This document shows positions 27,932 through 36,862 of a stretch of 64,000 nt of DNA, piece after piece. Position 1 is the stretch's first letter, and every line of letters starts with the position of its first letter. A program made the translations under genes and the position numbers. Origin of the DNA: Desulfopila aestuarii DSM 18488 (GTDB taxonomy: Bacteria; Desulfobacterota; Desulfobulbia; Desulfobulbales; Desulfocapsaceae); the NCBI RefSeq assembly GCF_900143695.1, contig NZ_FRFE01000018.1:52957-116956 (forward strand), read 5' to 3'. The notes beneath the pieces were generated by a model. That model was given only the letters and a program-made list of their open reading frames with translations. It had not been told where the DNA came from and made no database searches.

Positions 27932-28150
27932 ATGACAAAAGCAGTAGAAGTAGATGAGATCGGCGAGCGACTGGTCAAGGCGTTGAAAGAGCCGCATACT
28001 TCAGAGAGTCATGAGAGTTTCATCAAGGCGATGGAATTGACCAAGTCTTATGCCGGTTCCGGTTCTGTGACGCATTACAGCGCCGTGGGCAGAATGTTTT
28101 ATGAACTGTTTGAGATGTTTGAGACGGGCCGGGATCCCCGGCAGAAATAA
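27932..28150 (+). CDS. Small acidic helical protein
   Basis: 72 residues, highly charged and helical (MTKAVEVDEIGERLVKALKE start, FYELFEMFETGRDP end). AGGAGAGGAG lies directly upstream of the ATG. It is the last gene of the partner-switching/ABC operon, 17 bases after the previous gene. No family was recognised. Confidence 0.6.
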   Translation: MTKAVEVDEIGERLVKALKEPHTSESHESFIKAMELTKSYAGSGSVTHYSAVGRMFYELFEMFETGRDPRQK

Positions 28151-28241
28151 CCTCAATAGCTATGTCCATACGATGAGGGTATGGTCGGGGATTCCGACTT
28201 GCCTGCATTTTTTTGGTTTTAGCAATGCTGGGCAATGCAGG

Positions 28242-29210
28242 TCAGATTTTTGGCTGATGCCGCCTGAGATAGAGCTTCAGGTCTCCCTCTCCGTTGTCGT
28301 GCCAGCGAAGGACATCCTCAAGATATTTGATGTTTTTCTCGATAAAATCCATATAGAGATCCCGGTCGAGCTGCCATCGTTCCCTGAAATGCGTGCGCAT
28401 GAACCTGCAGGTTTTTTTGAAATCATGAAACAGTCTTCTCTCGATGACTTCATGGTAGAAGGCTGTGGTCTGGCGCATCAGGGCCAATGATGAACGGTGC
28501 TGCTGGATACCGGCATCCTGTTGCTCCATATAGAGCAGGGGCAAACTTTCGAGATAGTATCTGTCGGCCATTTGGGCCAGAATATCGGCGGTGCCGAGCA
28601 CATTGCCGGCGATTTCGATCTCTTCCGATTCAAATATCAGGTTTCCAGGTGCGGTGGTGAGATTGGTGCAGTTGATGATCGAGGCGCAGTTGTCGATGTA
28701 CGCGGAGGGATAACCGTGGTCATGCAGATACTGGCGGATGAAGGAAATAGACCGCTCTTCGTGATTTTTCAGATAGGCGGCTCCTGAAGGGGCTGAATCC
28801 CGGACGGTGAGCAGCATGCCGGTGTCGTGGAAATAGGCGCAGATTATGCCGAGCAGGATGACATCAGGAGGCAAGTTGATACCATCGCAGTGCAGACCAT
28901 GAAAAAGGCGCAGTGAAGCCAGGGCCACATTTCTTGTGTGACGGAGATCGTGGTATTTGACCTGGCTCTCGCGGAATCCACGGAGTTGCCCGGCAAAAAT
29001 CCCGTTCATATCCTGGTGTATTCTTACCAAAAAGTTTTCAGGACAATCCGGGATGATGGCCGCAAGAATCACCTGCATTTCTTCGAGAGGATTGGCATCG
29101 TTGCCGCCTTCGAAAATCTGCCTGATCTCCCGATTTGAGACGTGCCTGGCAAGCGAATGCGGCTTCTTGTCTTTCTGTTCCGGGTGTATGATTTCAGACT
29201 GTTGGTCCAT
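28242..29210 (-). CDS. HD-domain phosphohydrolase-like protein
   Basis: 322 residues from the ATG at 29210 (MDQQSEIIHP); upstream in-frame codons to 29246 lack a signal. An HD domain is visible: His in VKYHDLRHTRNVALASL (about 96), the HD pair in CAYFHDTGMLL (about 130), and His in EERSISFI-type helix regions. The C-terminus is helical (RERWQLDRDLYMDFIEKN). The family hydrolyses phosphoesters such as cyclic nucleotides; the substrate is unknown. It faces the ABC/STAS operon and lies next to a GGDEF gene, so a nucleotide-signalling role is likely but inferred. Confidence 0.75.
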   Translation of the reverse strand: MDQQSEIIHPEQKDKKPHSLARHVSNREIRQIFEGGNDANPLEEMQVILAAIIPDCPENFLVRIHQDMNGIFAGQLRGFRESQVKYHDLRHTRNVALASLRLFHGLHCDGINLPPDVILLGIICAYFHDTGMLLTVRDSAPSGAAYLKNHEERSISFIRQYLHDHGYPSAYIDNCASIINCTNLTTAPGNLIFESEEIEIAGNVLGTADILAQMADRYYLESLPLLYMEQQDAGIQQHRSSLALMRQTTAFYHEVIERRLFHDFKKTCRFMRTHFRERWQLDRDLYMDFIEKNIKYLEDVLRWHDNGEGDLKLYLRRHQPKI

Positions 29211-29606
29211 AATATATATCCTAGCCACTGCGAAAGGACAAAGCAAATGAAAGATGAACTACCACGCTGTTCTAAGGCTGTATCAGGAGGTCAAAGAGGA
29301 GAAAAACGTATCATTACGTGAATTTTCCAGAGATTTGGTGGTAATTTTACAGTAAAATGTGCTGTAATATATGTAAGGTACCTTCGATAATTCAGGAATT
29401 CGTTTAAGCTCATGGCGTGCATAAATATTTTTCACTATTATGTGTTTGATATTACGTTGATATTTTTTCAAGTAACGCGATGAACGAGTGAAGAAACAAT
29501 TATTCAAGGTGACTGAAGAGTAGCGGGTCGAGTTGCCTCCTGAACGTGAAATGGAGGGTGGCACAGGCATACCAAATGTCAGCATGTCAACAAAACAGTT
29601 GGAAAA
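29211..29606. other. Divergent intergenic region
   Basis: 396 bases, visibly AT-richer in the middle (about 29330-29480). It holds the promoters of the HD gene (minus) and the receiver-GGDEF gene (plus). No hairpin or RNA was recognised. Confidence 0.4.
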
Positions 29607-30503
29607 ATGGAAGATCTGAAGAGTTCTGCGACAATACTGGTCGTTGATGACGATGAGATGGTGCGGGTGACACTCAAGGTGCTGGTCTCGTCATTGGGCT
29701 ATAGAGCCCTGGTGGCAAAAGACGGCCTGGAGGCACTGCAGATTCTTGCCTCGACCCGGGTCGACCTGGTGCTTTCCGACGTCGTCATGCCGGAGATGGA
29801 TGGCCTGGAGTTGCTGGAGCATGTCAAGAATGATCATCCTGGTGTTGATGTGATTATTGCCACCGGCTTCTCTAATCGGGCGAGCTATGCCGATGTTATC
29901 GCGGCAGGAGCGATGGACTTTATCAAAAAGCCCATTGATCAGGCTGAACTCGAGGCTAAACTGGCCCGGGCGTTTCGGGAACGTGATCTCGTGCAGCGGC
30001 TGGAACAGCTGTCGCTGAGCGATGGGCTGACCAACCTCTTTAATCGGCGTGCGTTTGATCAGAAGTTTTCGCTTGAGGTGGAGAGGGCTAATCGACAAGG
30101 CTATCAGCTATTCCTGGCGATTGTTGATATCGACAATTTCAAGGATTTCAACGACACCTTCGGACACCAGGAAGGGGATCAGGTTTTAAATGCCCTGGCC
30201 CGTATTCTTGAGGAGTGTACCCGAAACAATGTTGATCTCTGTTTCCGGCTTGGGGGTGATGAGTTTGCTGTTCTCCTGCCGCAGACCACAGCGAGCCAGT
30301 CGACGGAAATTGTTCAGCGTATCCTGCTCCGCTACATTGAATGCGGCTTTGGCAAGACCACACTCTCCATCGGTGTTGTTTCGTGTCGCCGCAATATGGA
30401 TGTGCCCATGCAAGAAGATGAAGAGCAGATGAAGCAACGGGCAGATCAGGCGATGTACGATGCGAAAAATAGTGGCAAGAACTGCGTGGTCTGCCGAATC
30501 TAA
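29607..30503 (+). CDS. Response regulator with GGDEF domain (diguanylate cyclase)
   Basis: 298 residues. The receiver domain (about 8-125) has acidic VVDDDEMVRV, phospho-acceptor Asp in LVLSDVVMPEMDG and the conserved Lys in FIKKPID. The GGDEF domain (about 140-298) has LSDGLTNLFNRRAFDQ, IVDIDNFKDFNDTFGHQ, the active-site RLGGDEFAVLLP and a C-terminal RADQAMYDAKNSGKN. All catalytic motifs are intact, so it should make c-di-GMP when phosphorylated. The RxxD inhibitory site upstream of GGDEF is not clear. No cognate histidine kinase is adjacent. Confidence 0.95.
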   Translation: MEDLKSSATILVVDDDEMVRVTLKVLVSSLGYRALVAKDGLEALQILASTRVDLVLSDVVMPEMDGLELLEHVKNDHPGVDVIIATGFSNRASYADVIAAGAMDFIKKPIDQAELEAKLARAFRERDLVQRLEQLSLSDGLTNLFNRRAFDQKFSLEVERANRQGYQLFLAIVDIDNFKDFNDTFGHQEGDQVLNALARILEECTRNNVDLCFRLGGDEFAVLLPQTTASQSTEIVQRILLRYIECGFGKTTLSIGVVSCRRNMDVPMQEDEEQMKQRADQAMYDAKNSGKNCVVCRI

Positions 30504-30530
30504 AACCGGACCAGAGACAAGGTTGAATGA

Positions 30531-30571
30531 AAAAGAGGGTTTCCGGAATGTCCGGAAACCCTCTTTTTTTG
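30531..30571. terminator. Bidirectional terminator between GGDEF gene and purF
   Basis: An 18-bp perfect stem (AAAAAGAGGGTTTCCGGA / TCCGGAAACCCTCTTTTT) with a three-base loop has T-runs on both strands. It ends both converging transcripts. Confidence 0.9.
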
Positions 30572-30611
30572 ACTTTGGCCTGAAACAGATCGTTATCGGT
30601 TGAAGCTACTT

Positions 30612-32033
30612 TTAATCGAGTGCTTCCTTGGTGAACGATTTGTCGGGCTCGATCGGATAGATGCCGTTAAAGCAAGCCAGGCAGAAATTTTCCCATGGCA
30701 TTCCTGTCGCTTCCACCAGCCCTTCGAGGCTCAGATAATGGAGGGAATCGAGGCCAAGGTAGGTGGCAATATCCTCGACAGATTTATTGCAGGCAATGAG
30801 CTGTGACTCAGAAGGGAAGTCGATGCCGTAGTAGCAGCCGTGTCGAGTTGGCGGGCAGCTGACCACCATGTGGACCTCTTTGGCGCCGGCTTCTCGCAGA
30901 GCACGGACCCGGCTTTTGCCGGTGGTGCCGCGAATGATGGAATCCTCAACAATGATGACCCGCTTGCCTTTCAGGAAATTGCGAACCGGGTTGAGTTTTA
31001 CTTTCACATTGAAGTCACGCATCGACTGGGTGGGCTGAATAAAAGTACGGCCAACATAGTGATTCCTGATGACCCCCATCTCCATCGGGATGCCTGATTC
31101 CTGTGAATAGCCGAGCGCCGCATAGTTGCCTGAGTCGGGGAATGGCATAACAAAATCGGCGTCGATTTTTGCTTCACGGGCCAGAATCTTGCCCATCCGC
31201 TTTCTCGCCAGATAAACTGAGGTGCCGAAAATGTCCGAGTCGGGGCGGGCGAAATAGACCTGCTCGAAAATGCAGAAATGAGGCGACTGTTTGGGCCACG
31301 GAAAAATCGAGCGCATTTCCCCATTCTGGAGGATCAGAACCTCGCCCGGTTCGATATCGCGGATATATTCAGCATCCACCAGATCCAGTGCGCAGGTCTC
31401 GGAGGCAACGATATAGCCGCCGTTGCCATTGCTCAACTTACCGAGACAGAGTGGCCGAAAGCCGTCCGGGTCGCGTACGGCGATGAGGGTGTCAGCGGTC
31501 ATGAGCAGCATGGAATAGGCACCCTGCATAGCGGTGAAGGTCTCTTTCAGCGCCTCATCCAGTCCTTTCTGAGTGGCCCGGGCCATCAGGTGCAGTACCA
31601 CTTCACTGTCCATGGTGGTCTGGAAAATCGAACCCCGGTCTTCGAGATCGCGGCGTAATGACATGCTGTTGGTCAGATTACCGTTGTGGGCTACGGCAAG
31701 GGTGGTGCCTTTGTGGCTCACCATCAACGGCTGGGTGTTGATGATATTTGAGGCCCCGGTGGTGGAGTAGCGTACGTGACCAATCGAGATGTGGCCTTTG
31801 AGCCTTTGCAAGATCTCTTCGGAGAAAACTTCCGGCACCAGACCCATATTTTTGTATGTGGTGACTTTTTTGCCGTCAGAGGTGACGATACCCGCGCTTT
31901 CCTGGCCGCGGTGCTGGAGGGCGTAGAGACCGAAATAGGTCAGTTTCGAGGAATCCTCGTGACCATAGATACCGCATACGCCGCATTCATGGGTCGGACG
32001 ATGGGGATGGCTGAAACCGTTGTTCTGTGACAT
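30612..32033 (-). CDS. purF: Amidophosphoribosyltransferase PurF
   Basis: Catalyses PRPP + glutamine to phosphoribosylamine, the first step of purine synthesis. The N-terminal Ntn-glutaminase begins after a short propeptide at Cys in HECGVCGIYG, with YALQHRGQESAGI and HNGNLTN. The PRPP site is VIIVEDSIIRGTT. Four cysteines expected to hold the [4Fe-4S] cluster of Bacillus-type PurF are seen (SPHFCIFEQ, VVSCPPTRH and CLAC near the C-terminus). An ATG at 32045 is an alternative start adding four residues. A bidirectional terminator follows; two palindromes lie upstream. Confidence 0.97.
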   Translation of the reverse strand: MSQNNGFSHPHRPTHECGVCGIYGHEDSSKLTYFGLYALQHRGQESAGIVTSDGKKVTTYKNMGLVPEVFSEEILQRLKGHISIGHVRYSTTGASNIINTQPLMVSHKGTTLAVAHNGNLTNSMSLRRDLEDRGSIFQTTMDSEVVLHLMARATQKGLDEALKETFTAMQGAYSMLLMTADTLIAVRDPDGFRPLCLGKLSNGNGGYIVASETCALDLVDAEYIRDIEPGEVLILQNGEMRSIFPWPKQSPHFCIFEQVYFARPDSDIFGTSVYLARKRMGKILAREAKIDADFVMPFPDSGNYAALGYSQESGIPMEMGVIRNHYVGRTFIQPTQSMRDFNVKVKLNPVRNFLKGKRVIIVEDSIIRGTTGKSRVRALREAGAKEVHMVVSCPPTRHGCYYGIDFPSESQLIACNKSVEDIATYLGLDSLHYLSLEGLVEATGMPWENFCLACFNGIYPIEPDKSFTKEALD

Positions 32034-32120
32034 AGCTCTATCCATTGGGTTGCTTCTGGGGCAGTGGCAGGGGCCTGCAGGGAAGATCGGAATATGTTGG
32101 TACTGTGGCTGCTTGCATGA

Positions 32121-32136
32121 CAGTCAACGTTGACTG
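32121..32136. promoter_or_regulatory. 16-bp perfect palindrome upstream of purF
   Basis: CAGTCAACGTTGACTG is a perfect palindrome about 90 bases upstream of the purF start. It has the size and position of an operator for a dimeric regulator. No regulator is identified; it is not the PurR box I know from enterobacteria. Confidence 0.35.
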
Positions 32137-32166
32137 GCGACGTTTTTCAAACAACCGGAAAATGTT

Positions 32167-32201
32167 GAAAGGCACAAAGAAACGTTATCTTTGTGCCTTT
32201 C
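32167..32201 (-). terminator. 14-bp hairpin between the M20 peptidase and purF
   Basis: GAAAGGCACAAAGA and TCTTTGTGCCTTTC pair perfectly around a seven-base loop. No long U-run follows on the minus strand, so it may be a weak terminator of the peptidase gene or a structure in the purF leader. Confidence 0.5.
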
Positions 32202-32328
32202 AATCGACAACCAGAACAGAATTTTTATAGCATGTGGTAGGATAATTCAACAAGAAAGAATCGCTCCGGACCGTTTTCAACACAACCTCGCTGGCTTGAT
32301 GGTGCTTGCAGAAGTTGTATCCTGTATT

Positions 32329-33480
32329 TCAATGCGTCAACTGGACGGCGACAGTTGAGATCAGCTCGGTTACGCTGACCAGGTCGTTCAAATCAAGTTG
32401 CTCGTCGGTGGTGTGCACCTTATCCATACCGGTAGCGATGATGGCCGTCGGCAGTCCGAAACCGTTAAAAATGTTGGCATCACTACCTCCGCCAGCTACC
32501 ACGAAATTGATGTTTTTACCAATCGATTCGCCGGCCGAACGGACGCGCCGAATTACCGGGGAATCCATGGAGAGGAGCATGGCCGGATATTCAGACAGTG
32601 CCTCGATCTGGACTTTTGGTCGCAGGGTGTTTTCGGGAGATGTCTGCCAGTCGGCCACTGTCGCCTCAAAGACTCTTTTTATCTCGGCAGTGTAATGGGC
32701 AAGTTTTTCGGATGAATGGCTGCGCACTTCACCTTCGATGGTCACTTGTTCCGGCACGATATTGGTGGCGACGCCGCCGCCGATGATGCCAAAATTTGCG
32801 GTGGACTCCTCATCAAGCCGGCCGAGTTGGACCTTGGTGATGGCTTCTGCCGCGACCTGGATGGCGCTGATGCCCTGCTCGGGATTGAGACCCGCATGGG
32901 CGGCTGCACCCGTGACGATGATCTTGAATTTATTGGCCGAAGGGGCGCCGATAATCACCTTATCGATGCCGCTGGAATCAAGCGCATAGCCATATTTGGC
33001 TTTGAGTAGTCGGTGTTCGAGGTGCTTTGCACCCAGCAGTCCTATTTCCTCGCAGGTGGTGATGACGATCTCGATCAGGCCATGGTCGATATTGTTCTCG
33101 GTGAGTAGTGTCATCATCTCAATAATGGCGGCAATACCCGACTTATCGTCACCCCCCAGGATGGTCTCGCCCCGGCTGGTGAAGATATCGCCTTTGCGGT
33201 CGACCTCGACCCCATCTCCAGGCTGCACTGTGTCCATATGGCAGGAGAAGAACACCCCTTCAACGTCGGGTCGATTACCGTCGAAACGGAAAATCAGGTT
33301 GCCTGACTCTGAGCCGGTGGCAGTAGCGGAGTTGTCTTCGATAATGGCGTTTGCACCGAGATCGGTAAAGACCTGCTTGAGGTGGTCGGCGATCTCTTTT
33401 TCCCGGCGGGAGGGGCTGCTGATCTCGCAGAGTTGGGTAAAGGTCTCAGCCAGTCGTTCCCGCTGTATCAATGTCATCAT
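32329..33480 (-). CDS. M20 family metallopeptidase (PepT-like)
   Basis: 383 residues with all expected di-zinc positions: FSCHMDTVQPG (His, Asp), LGGDDKSGIAA (Asp), VITTCEEIGLLG (Glu pair), YALDSSG (Asp) and KVHTTDEQLD (His) at the C-terminus. The dimerisation domain lies in the middle (AHAGLNPEQGISAI). The wording is that of the peptidase T-like / M20 aminopeptidases that remove N-terminal residues from short peptides in the cytosol. It lies 18 bases downstream of ispDF on the same strand, so it may be cotranscribed. Confidence 0.9.
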   Translation of the reverse strand: MMTLIQRERLAETFTQLCEISSPSRREKEIADHLKQVFTDLGANAIIEDNSATATGSESGNLIFRFDGNRPDVEGVFFSCHMDTVQPGDGVEVDRKGDIFTSRGETILGGDDKSGIAAIIEMMTLLTENNIDHGLIEIVITTCEEIGLLGAKHLEHRLLKAKYGYALDSSGIDKVIIGAPSANKFKIIVTGAAAHAGLNPEQGISAIQVAAEAITKVQLGRLDEESTANFGIIGGGVATNIVPEQVTIEGEVRSHSSEKLAHYTAEIKRVFEATVADWQTSPENTLRPKVQIEALSEYPAMLLSMDSPVIRRVRSAGESIGKNINFVVAGGGSDANIFNGFGLPTAIIATGMDKVHTTDEQLDLNDLVSVTELISTVAVQLTH

Positions 33481-33498
33481 ATTTTTCCTTGGTGGGGT

Positions 33499-34665
33499 TC
33501 ATTTAACGAGAAGGACGACGGCATGACAGCTGATACCTTCACCTCGGCCAGTGTAGCCCATCTTCTCGGTGGTTGTCGCTTTAAGATTGACAGCGCTGGA
33601 GTCTGTTCGGCAGCTCTTGGCGAGAATTTCCTTCATGTCGAGAAGGAAAGAAGCAAGTTTCGGTTTCTGACAGATGATGGTGATGTCGATGTTGCCAATG
33701 CGAAAACCGCGCTCGGAAACCAGTTCCATCACCTTGTCCAGCAGCAGGATGGAGTAGATGTTTGCAAAAGAAGCATCGTTGTCCGGAAAGTGGCGGCCAA
33801 TATCTCCGGCGCCAAGCGCGCCCAGCAACGCGTCACAGAGCGCGTGCGTGAGCACGTCGGCGTCCGAGTGGCCAGCTAGCCCACGTTCATAGGGGATGGT
33901 GACGCCGCCCAGTACCAGTTTTCTGCCTTCCACCAGTCGGTGGGCATCAAACCCATGGCCAATGCGAAATTCCGGTGCTGTTTTTTGCTGCATGATACTC
34001 TCTGCCAGTGGCAGATCCTCCGGGCGGGTAATTTTCAGATTGGTCTCTTCACCTTCAACCAGCATGACCGGTATCCCCGCATGTTCGAGCAACATCGCCT
34101 CGTCGGTGACATCCATTTCGCCAGCTGTCTCAAAGGCGGAAAAGAGAAGCGATAGTTTTGCTCCCTGCGGAGTCTGGGCCTGCCAGAGATTATTTCTATC
34201 GATGGTAGCGGTGATCCGACACGTTTTGTCTCCCCGCTTCAAGGTATCTTTGACCGGGACGGCGGCAATGGCGGCACCATGTTTGTGGACTGCCTTAGCA
34301 GAGCGCGTAATCAGATCTGCACTGACGAGTGGCCGGGCACCATCATGGACCAGCACGACCTCGGTATCGTGGTCCAATACCCTCAGCCCTGCCATGACGG
34401 AATCCTGGCGGCGCTGCCCACCGGCAACAACGGTGAGTGTGTCACCGCTCAGGCCATGTTCTGCCAGCATCTCCCTTGTTTTTTCCAGCCACTCAGCTGG
34501 AACGACCACCACGGTTCTGCCGATGGCGGGGTGATGGTAAAAGGCGCGGATGGTATGGATAAGGATCGGCGTTCCCGCCAGTTGGTGATACTGCTTGGGA
34601 TGGTCCAGCTTCATCCTGCTGCCGCTGCCGGCGGCGGGGATGATGGCGGCGACAGTTGGTGTCAT
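33499..34665 (-). CDS. ispDF: Bifunctional IspD/IspF, MEP isoprenoid pathway
   Basis: 388 residues. The IspD half (about 1-225) carries VAAIIPAAGSGSRMKLDHPKQY, VVVVPAEW, LVHDGARPLVS and ITRPEDLPLAE; it forms CDP-ME from MEP and CTP. The IspF half (about 232-388) has FRIGHGFDAHRL, GHSDADVLTHALCDALLGA, IGRHFPDNDA and LKATTTEKMGYTGRGEGI; it cyclises CDP-MEP to MEcPP. The start is the ATG at 34665. The open frame to 34743 would run through the RNase P RNA gene and is rejected. The 3' end of rnpB lies only about 27 bases upstream, on the same strand. Confidence 0.95.
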   Translation of the reverse strand: MTPTVAAIIPAAGSGSRMKLDHPKQYHQLAGTPILIHTIRAFYHHPAIGRTVVVVPAEWLEKTREMLAEHGLSGDTLTVVAGGQRRQDSVMAGLRVLDHDTEVVLVHDGARPLVSADLITRSAKAVHKHGAAIAAVPVKDTLKRGDKTCRITATIDRNNLWQAQTPQGAKLSLLFSAFETAGEMDVTDEAMLLEHAGIPVMLVEGEETNLKITRPEDLPLAESIMQQKTAPEFRIGHGFDAHRLVEGRKLVLGGVTIPYERGLAGHSDADVLTHALCDALLGALGAGDIGRHFPDNDASFANIYSILLLDKVMELVSERGFRIGNIDITIICQKPKLASFLLDMKEILAKSCRTDSSAVNLKATTTEKMGYTGRGEGISCHAVVLLVK

Positions 34666-34691
34666 GGCTGTACGCGTCTTCAGGTGAAAAA

Positions 34692-35048
34692 AATGGAGTG
34701 GGCTATAAGCCGAATTCTGTACCCCGTGAGGGGCCATGATCATTTAACTAGGATGTTGATCGCTCAACACCTCGTGCAACCTACCCGGAGATCTCGGACG
34801 GGCCGCCCTCAAACATCTCCCTATTTGGTCTTGCTCTGGATGGGGTTTGCCGTGCCCTCGCTGTCACCAGAGAGGCGGTGAGCTCTTACCTCACCGTTTC
34901 ACCCTTACCTGAACGTGTTCAGGCGGTTTGTTTTCTGTGGCACTTTCCCCCGGTCACCCGGCGTTCGTGTTACGAACCATCCTGCCCTGTAGAGTTCGGA
35001 CTTTCCTCCCCGGCTTTTGAAACCGGAGCGATCATGCACCCACTCCAA
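34692..35048 (-). ncRNA. rnpB: RNase P RNA (class A)
   Basis: The minus strand shows the conserved core of bacterial RNase P RNA. It begins GGAGTGGG and then has GAGGAAAGTCCGAACTC, AGGGCAGGATGGTT and AGTGCCACAGAAAACAAACC. The end is ACAGAATTCGGCTTATAG then CCCACTCC, which pairs with the first eight bases (helix P1). A run of T follows immediately, the terminator. Length is about 355 bases, the usual size. Ends are accurate to a few bases. Confidence 0.97.
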
Positions 35049-35162
35049 ATGGTCTGCAGGCCGCGAACTGCTTTTCGATCACGGCATGCTCAGTTTTTCC
35101 CGGTAGTCGGAAAACGCCTCCTGGGGCGGTCCGACTGGGATTTTACTTTTACTGGCGTAAGT

Positions 35163-35882
35163 CTATTCCATGTCCGCAGGCGGCTGGTGATACACCATAC
35201 GCTGGCAGCATGGGCAGTCAAGCATTGCGTCGCCTTTTAAAAGCATATTGTATTTCTGCGGTGGAAGGGACATGAAGCAGCCCTGGCAAACGCCTTGCAG
35301 GACATTGGCCACGGCGAGACCGTTCCGGCGGGAACGCAGCATGTCATATTTCTTCAACAGTCTCGGCTCAACGACCTGGGCCTGGTTCTGGCGCTCGGTG
35401 TCCTTGGCCTTTTTGCCCTTGTTGATGGTCTCGATGGCAGAGCGGACTTTCTCTTTTTCCTCTTCAACCAGCGACTTCTCGCCTTTCAGAAGATTTTTCT
35501 CTTCCTCGACTTTGGCGATAAGGTTCTCGGACTCTTCCATGAGTGCGACAATCTTTTCCTCGTTTTCCTTGACGCTCTTCTTGCCGTCCTCGATCTCTTT
35601 TAGCAGCGCGGTCTGCTCGCGTCCGGTCTGGACCTGCATCATCTTGGACTGGCGATCCTTGACATGGCTCAGTCTGTCACTTGCTTCGCCTTCAAGATCG
35701 CGTTTCTGCTTGTCGAGCGACGCAATTTTTTCAACCAGAGTTGCGATATTCTGCTCGCGCACAGCCAGGGCGGTGATACGGGCGTCGAGCGCATTCTGCT
35801 CGGCTTTGATGTTGCTGTCAATGGCATCGATCTCCAGGTCTATTGCCTGGAGGATGACGAGTTGTTCCATATGTTCGTTCAA
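35163..35882 (-). CDS. Coiled-coil protein with C4-type zinc ribbon (CT398/zf-RING_7 type)
   Basis: 239 residues. A long antiparallel coiled coil (about 1-185) contains LVILQAIDLEIDAIDSNIKAE and is followed by a zinc ribbon: VCQGCFMSLPPQKYNMLL and DCPCCQRMVYH. This protein family is widespread in bacteria and is often encoded beside rnpB and Nif3-like genes, as here. The role is unknown; a nucleic-acid or nucleotide-related function has been proposed from structure. The Nif3-like gene lies 20 bases upstream in the same direction, so they probably form an operon. Confidence 0.9.
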   Translation of the reverse strand: MNEHMEQLVILQAIDLEIDAIDSNIKAEQNALDARITALAVREQNIATLVEKIASLDKQKRDLEGEASDRLSHVKDRQSKMMQVQTGREQTALLKEIEDGKKSVKENEEKIVALMEESENLIAKVEEEKNLLKGEKSLVEEEKEKVRSAIETINKGKKAKDTERQNQAQVVEPRLLKKYDMLRSRRNGLAVANVLQGVCQGCFMSLPPQKYNMLLKGDAMLDCPCCQRMVYHQPPADME

Positions 35883-35902
35883 GGTACTTCTCCTGTCTGG
35901 GG

Positions 35903-36736
35903 TTACTCTTGGGTGAGGCTGTTTTGGTGCAGCCAGACGAAAGGGGACTTCTCATCGACTGTCTGCAGAATTTCTATTTTCCAGCTGCTCTGGGCAGCAA
36001 TTGTACTCAATTTTTCGGCCAGTAGCCGGATTGCGGGCTGTTCGGTCCCATAGTGGCTGCCGTCGATAATGCAGAAATCCCGCTCTTCGGCCCAGCGTGC
36101 GATGTTGTGTTTTACTTCGGCGGTGAGGTAGATGTCGGCACCGCTGGCGTAAGCAGTTTCTGCCAGATCTGAGCCGCTGCCGCCACAGACGGCAACTTTT
36201 CCCACCATCTCAGGTAGGGGGCCGGCAACCTGCAGCACCGGTAGACCCAACACATTCAGGGCCCTGTCGACGAATTCGCGAATGGCAATCGGTTCGGCAT
36301 AGCAGCCCACTCGGCCAATGCCGGTTCCTGCTTCGTTGCCGGGGGTGGTCGGAATCAGCGGTGCAATTTCGGTAAGTCCCAACTCGGACGCCAGAATATC
36401 ACTTACGCCGTTTTTACTGCTGTCGAGATTGGTATGGCAGGCGATGATGGCGATTTGGTGGGTGAGAGCTTTTTGGAGAAGAGAGCCTTCCGGGGTGCTG
36501 GTATCGATTCTGGGAAGTGGTTTGAAGATAACGGGATGGTGGGTGATGATGGTGTCTGCGCCCCTGGCGATGGCCTCATCGACCAGGGTGGTGGTGGGAT
36601 CGAGCCCGAGAAGTATCTTTCTTACCTCGTGCTCGGGGCTACCCACCAGGAGACCGACATTGTCCCAGTTCTCTGCAAGATCAAAGGGGGATTCCCGATC
36701 TATCCCGGCAATGATGTCCCGTATTCTAACCGTCAT
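35903..36736 (-). CDS. Nif3-like dinuclear metal-centre protein (YbgI family)
   Basis: 277 residues from ATG 36736 (MTVRIRDIIAGI); 36751 is an alternative. Metal-binding motifs are TIITHHPVIFKPL, IACHTNLDSSKNGVSDIL, GSGSDLAETAY, YLTAEVKHN and IIDGSHYGTE. Members form toroidal hexamers with two metal ions per subunit. The biochemical role is not settled, though the family is annotated as a GTP cyclohydrolase type 2-like fold. It is first in an operon with the zinc-ribbon protein. Confidence 0.92.
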   Translation of the reverse strand: MTVRIRDIIAGIDRESPFDLAENWDNVGLLVGSPEHEVRKILLGLDPTTTLVDEAIARGADTIITHHPVIFKPLPRIDTSTPEGSLLQKALTHQIAIIACHTNLDSSKNGVSDILASELGLTEIAPLIPTTPGNEAGTGIGRVGCYAEPIAIREFVDRALNVLGLPVLQVAGPLPEMVGKVAVCGGSGSDLAETAYASGADIYLTAEVKHNIARWAEERDFCIIDGSHYGTEQPAIRLLAEKLSTIAAQSSWKIEILQTVDEKSPFVWLHQNSLTQE

Positions 36737-36825
36737 AAGAACATTACACATCTATTGTGAAGTCGTAAAAGGGCCAAAACATTTTCAAGACCCTTTCTCG
36801 TAGCCAACAACCTGGCGATAGAAGA

Positions 36826-36862
36826 ATAAAAAAAGGTACAACCCCTGTAGGCTGTACCTTTA
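36826..36862 (-). terminator. Terminator of the tRNA-Met transcript
   Basis: AAAGGTACA (36832-36840) pairs with TGTACCTTT (36853-36861). On the minus strand a T-run follows, so it ends transcription from the tRNA gene. Confidence 0.75.

Noticed and set aside
34665..34743. N-terminal extension of IspD
   Set aside because: It runs into the rnpB gene and lacks similarity to IspD; start set at 34665.
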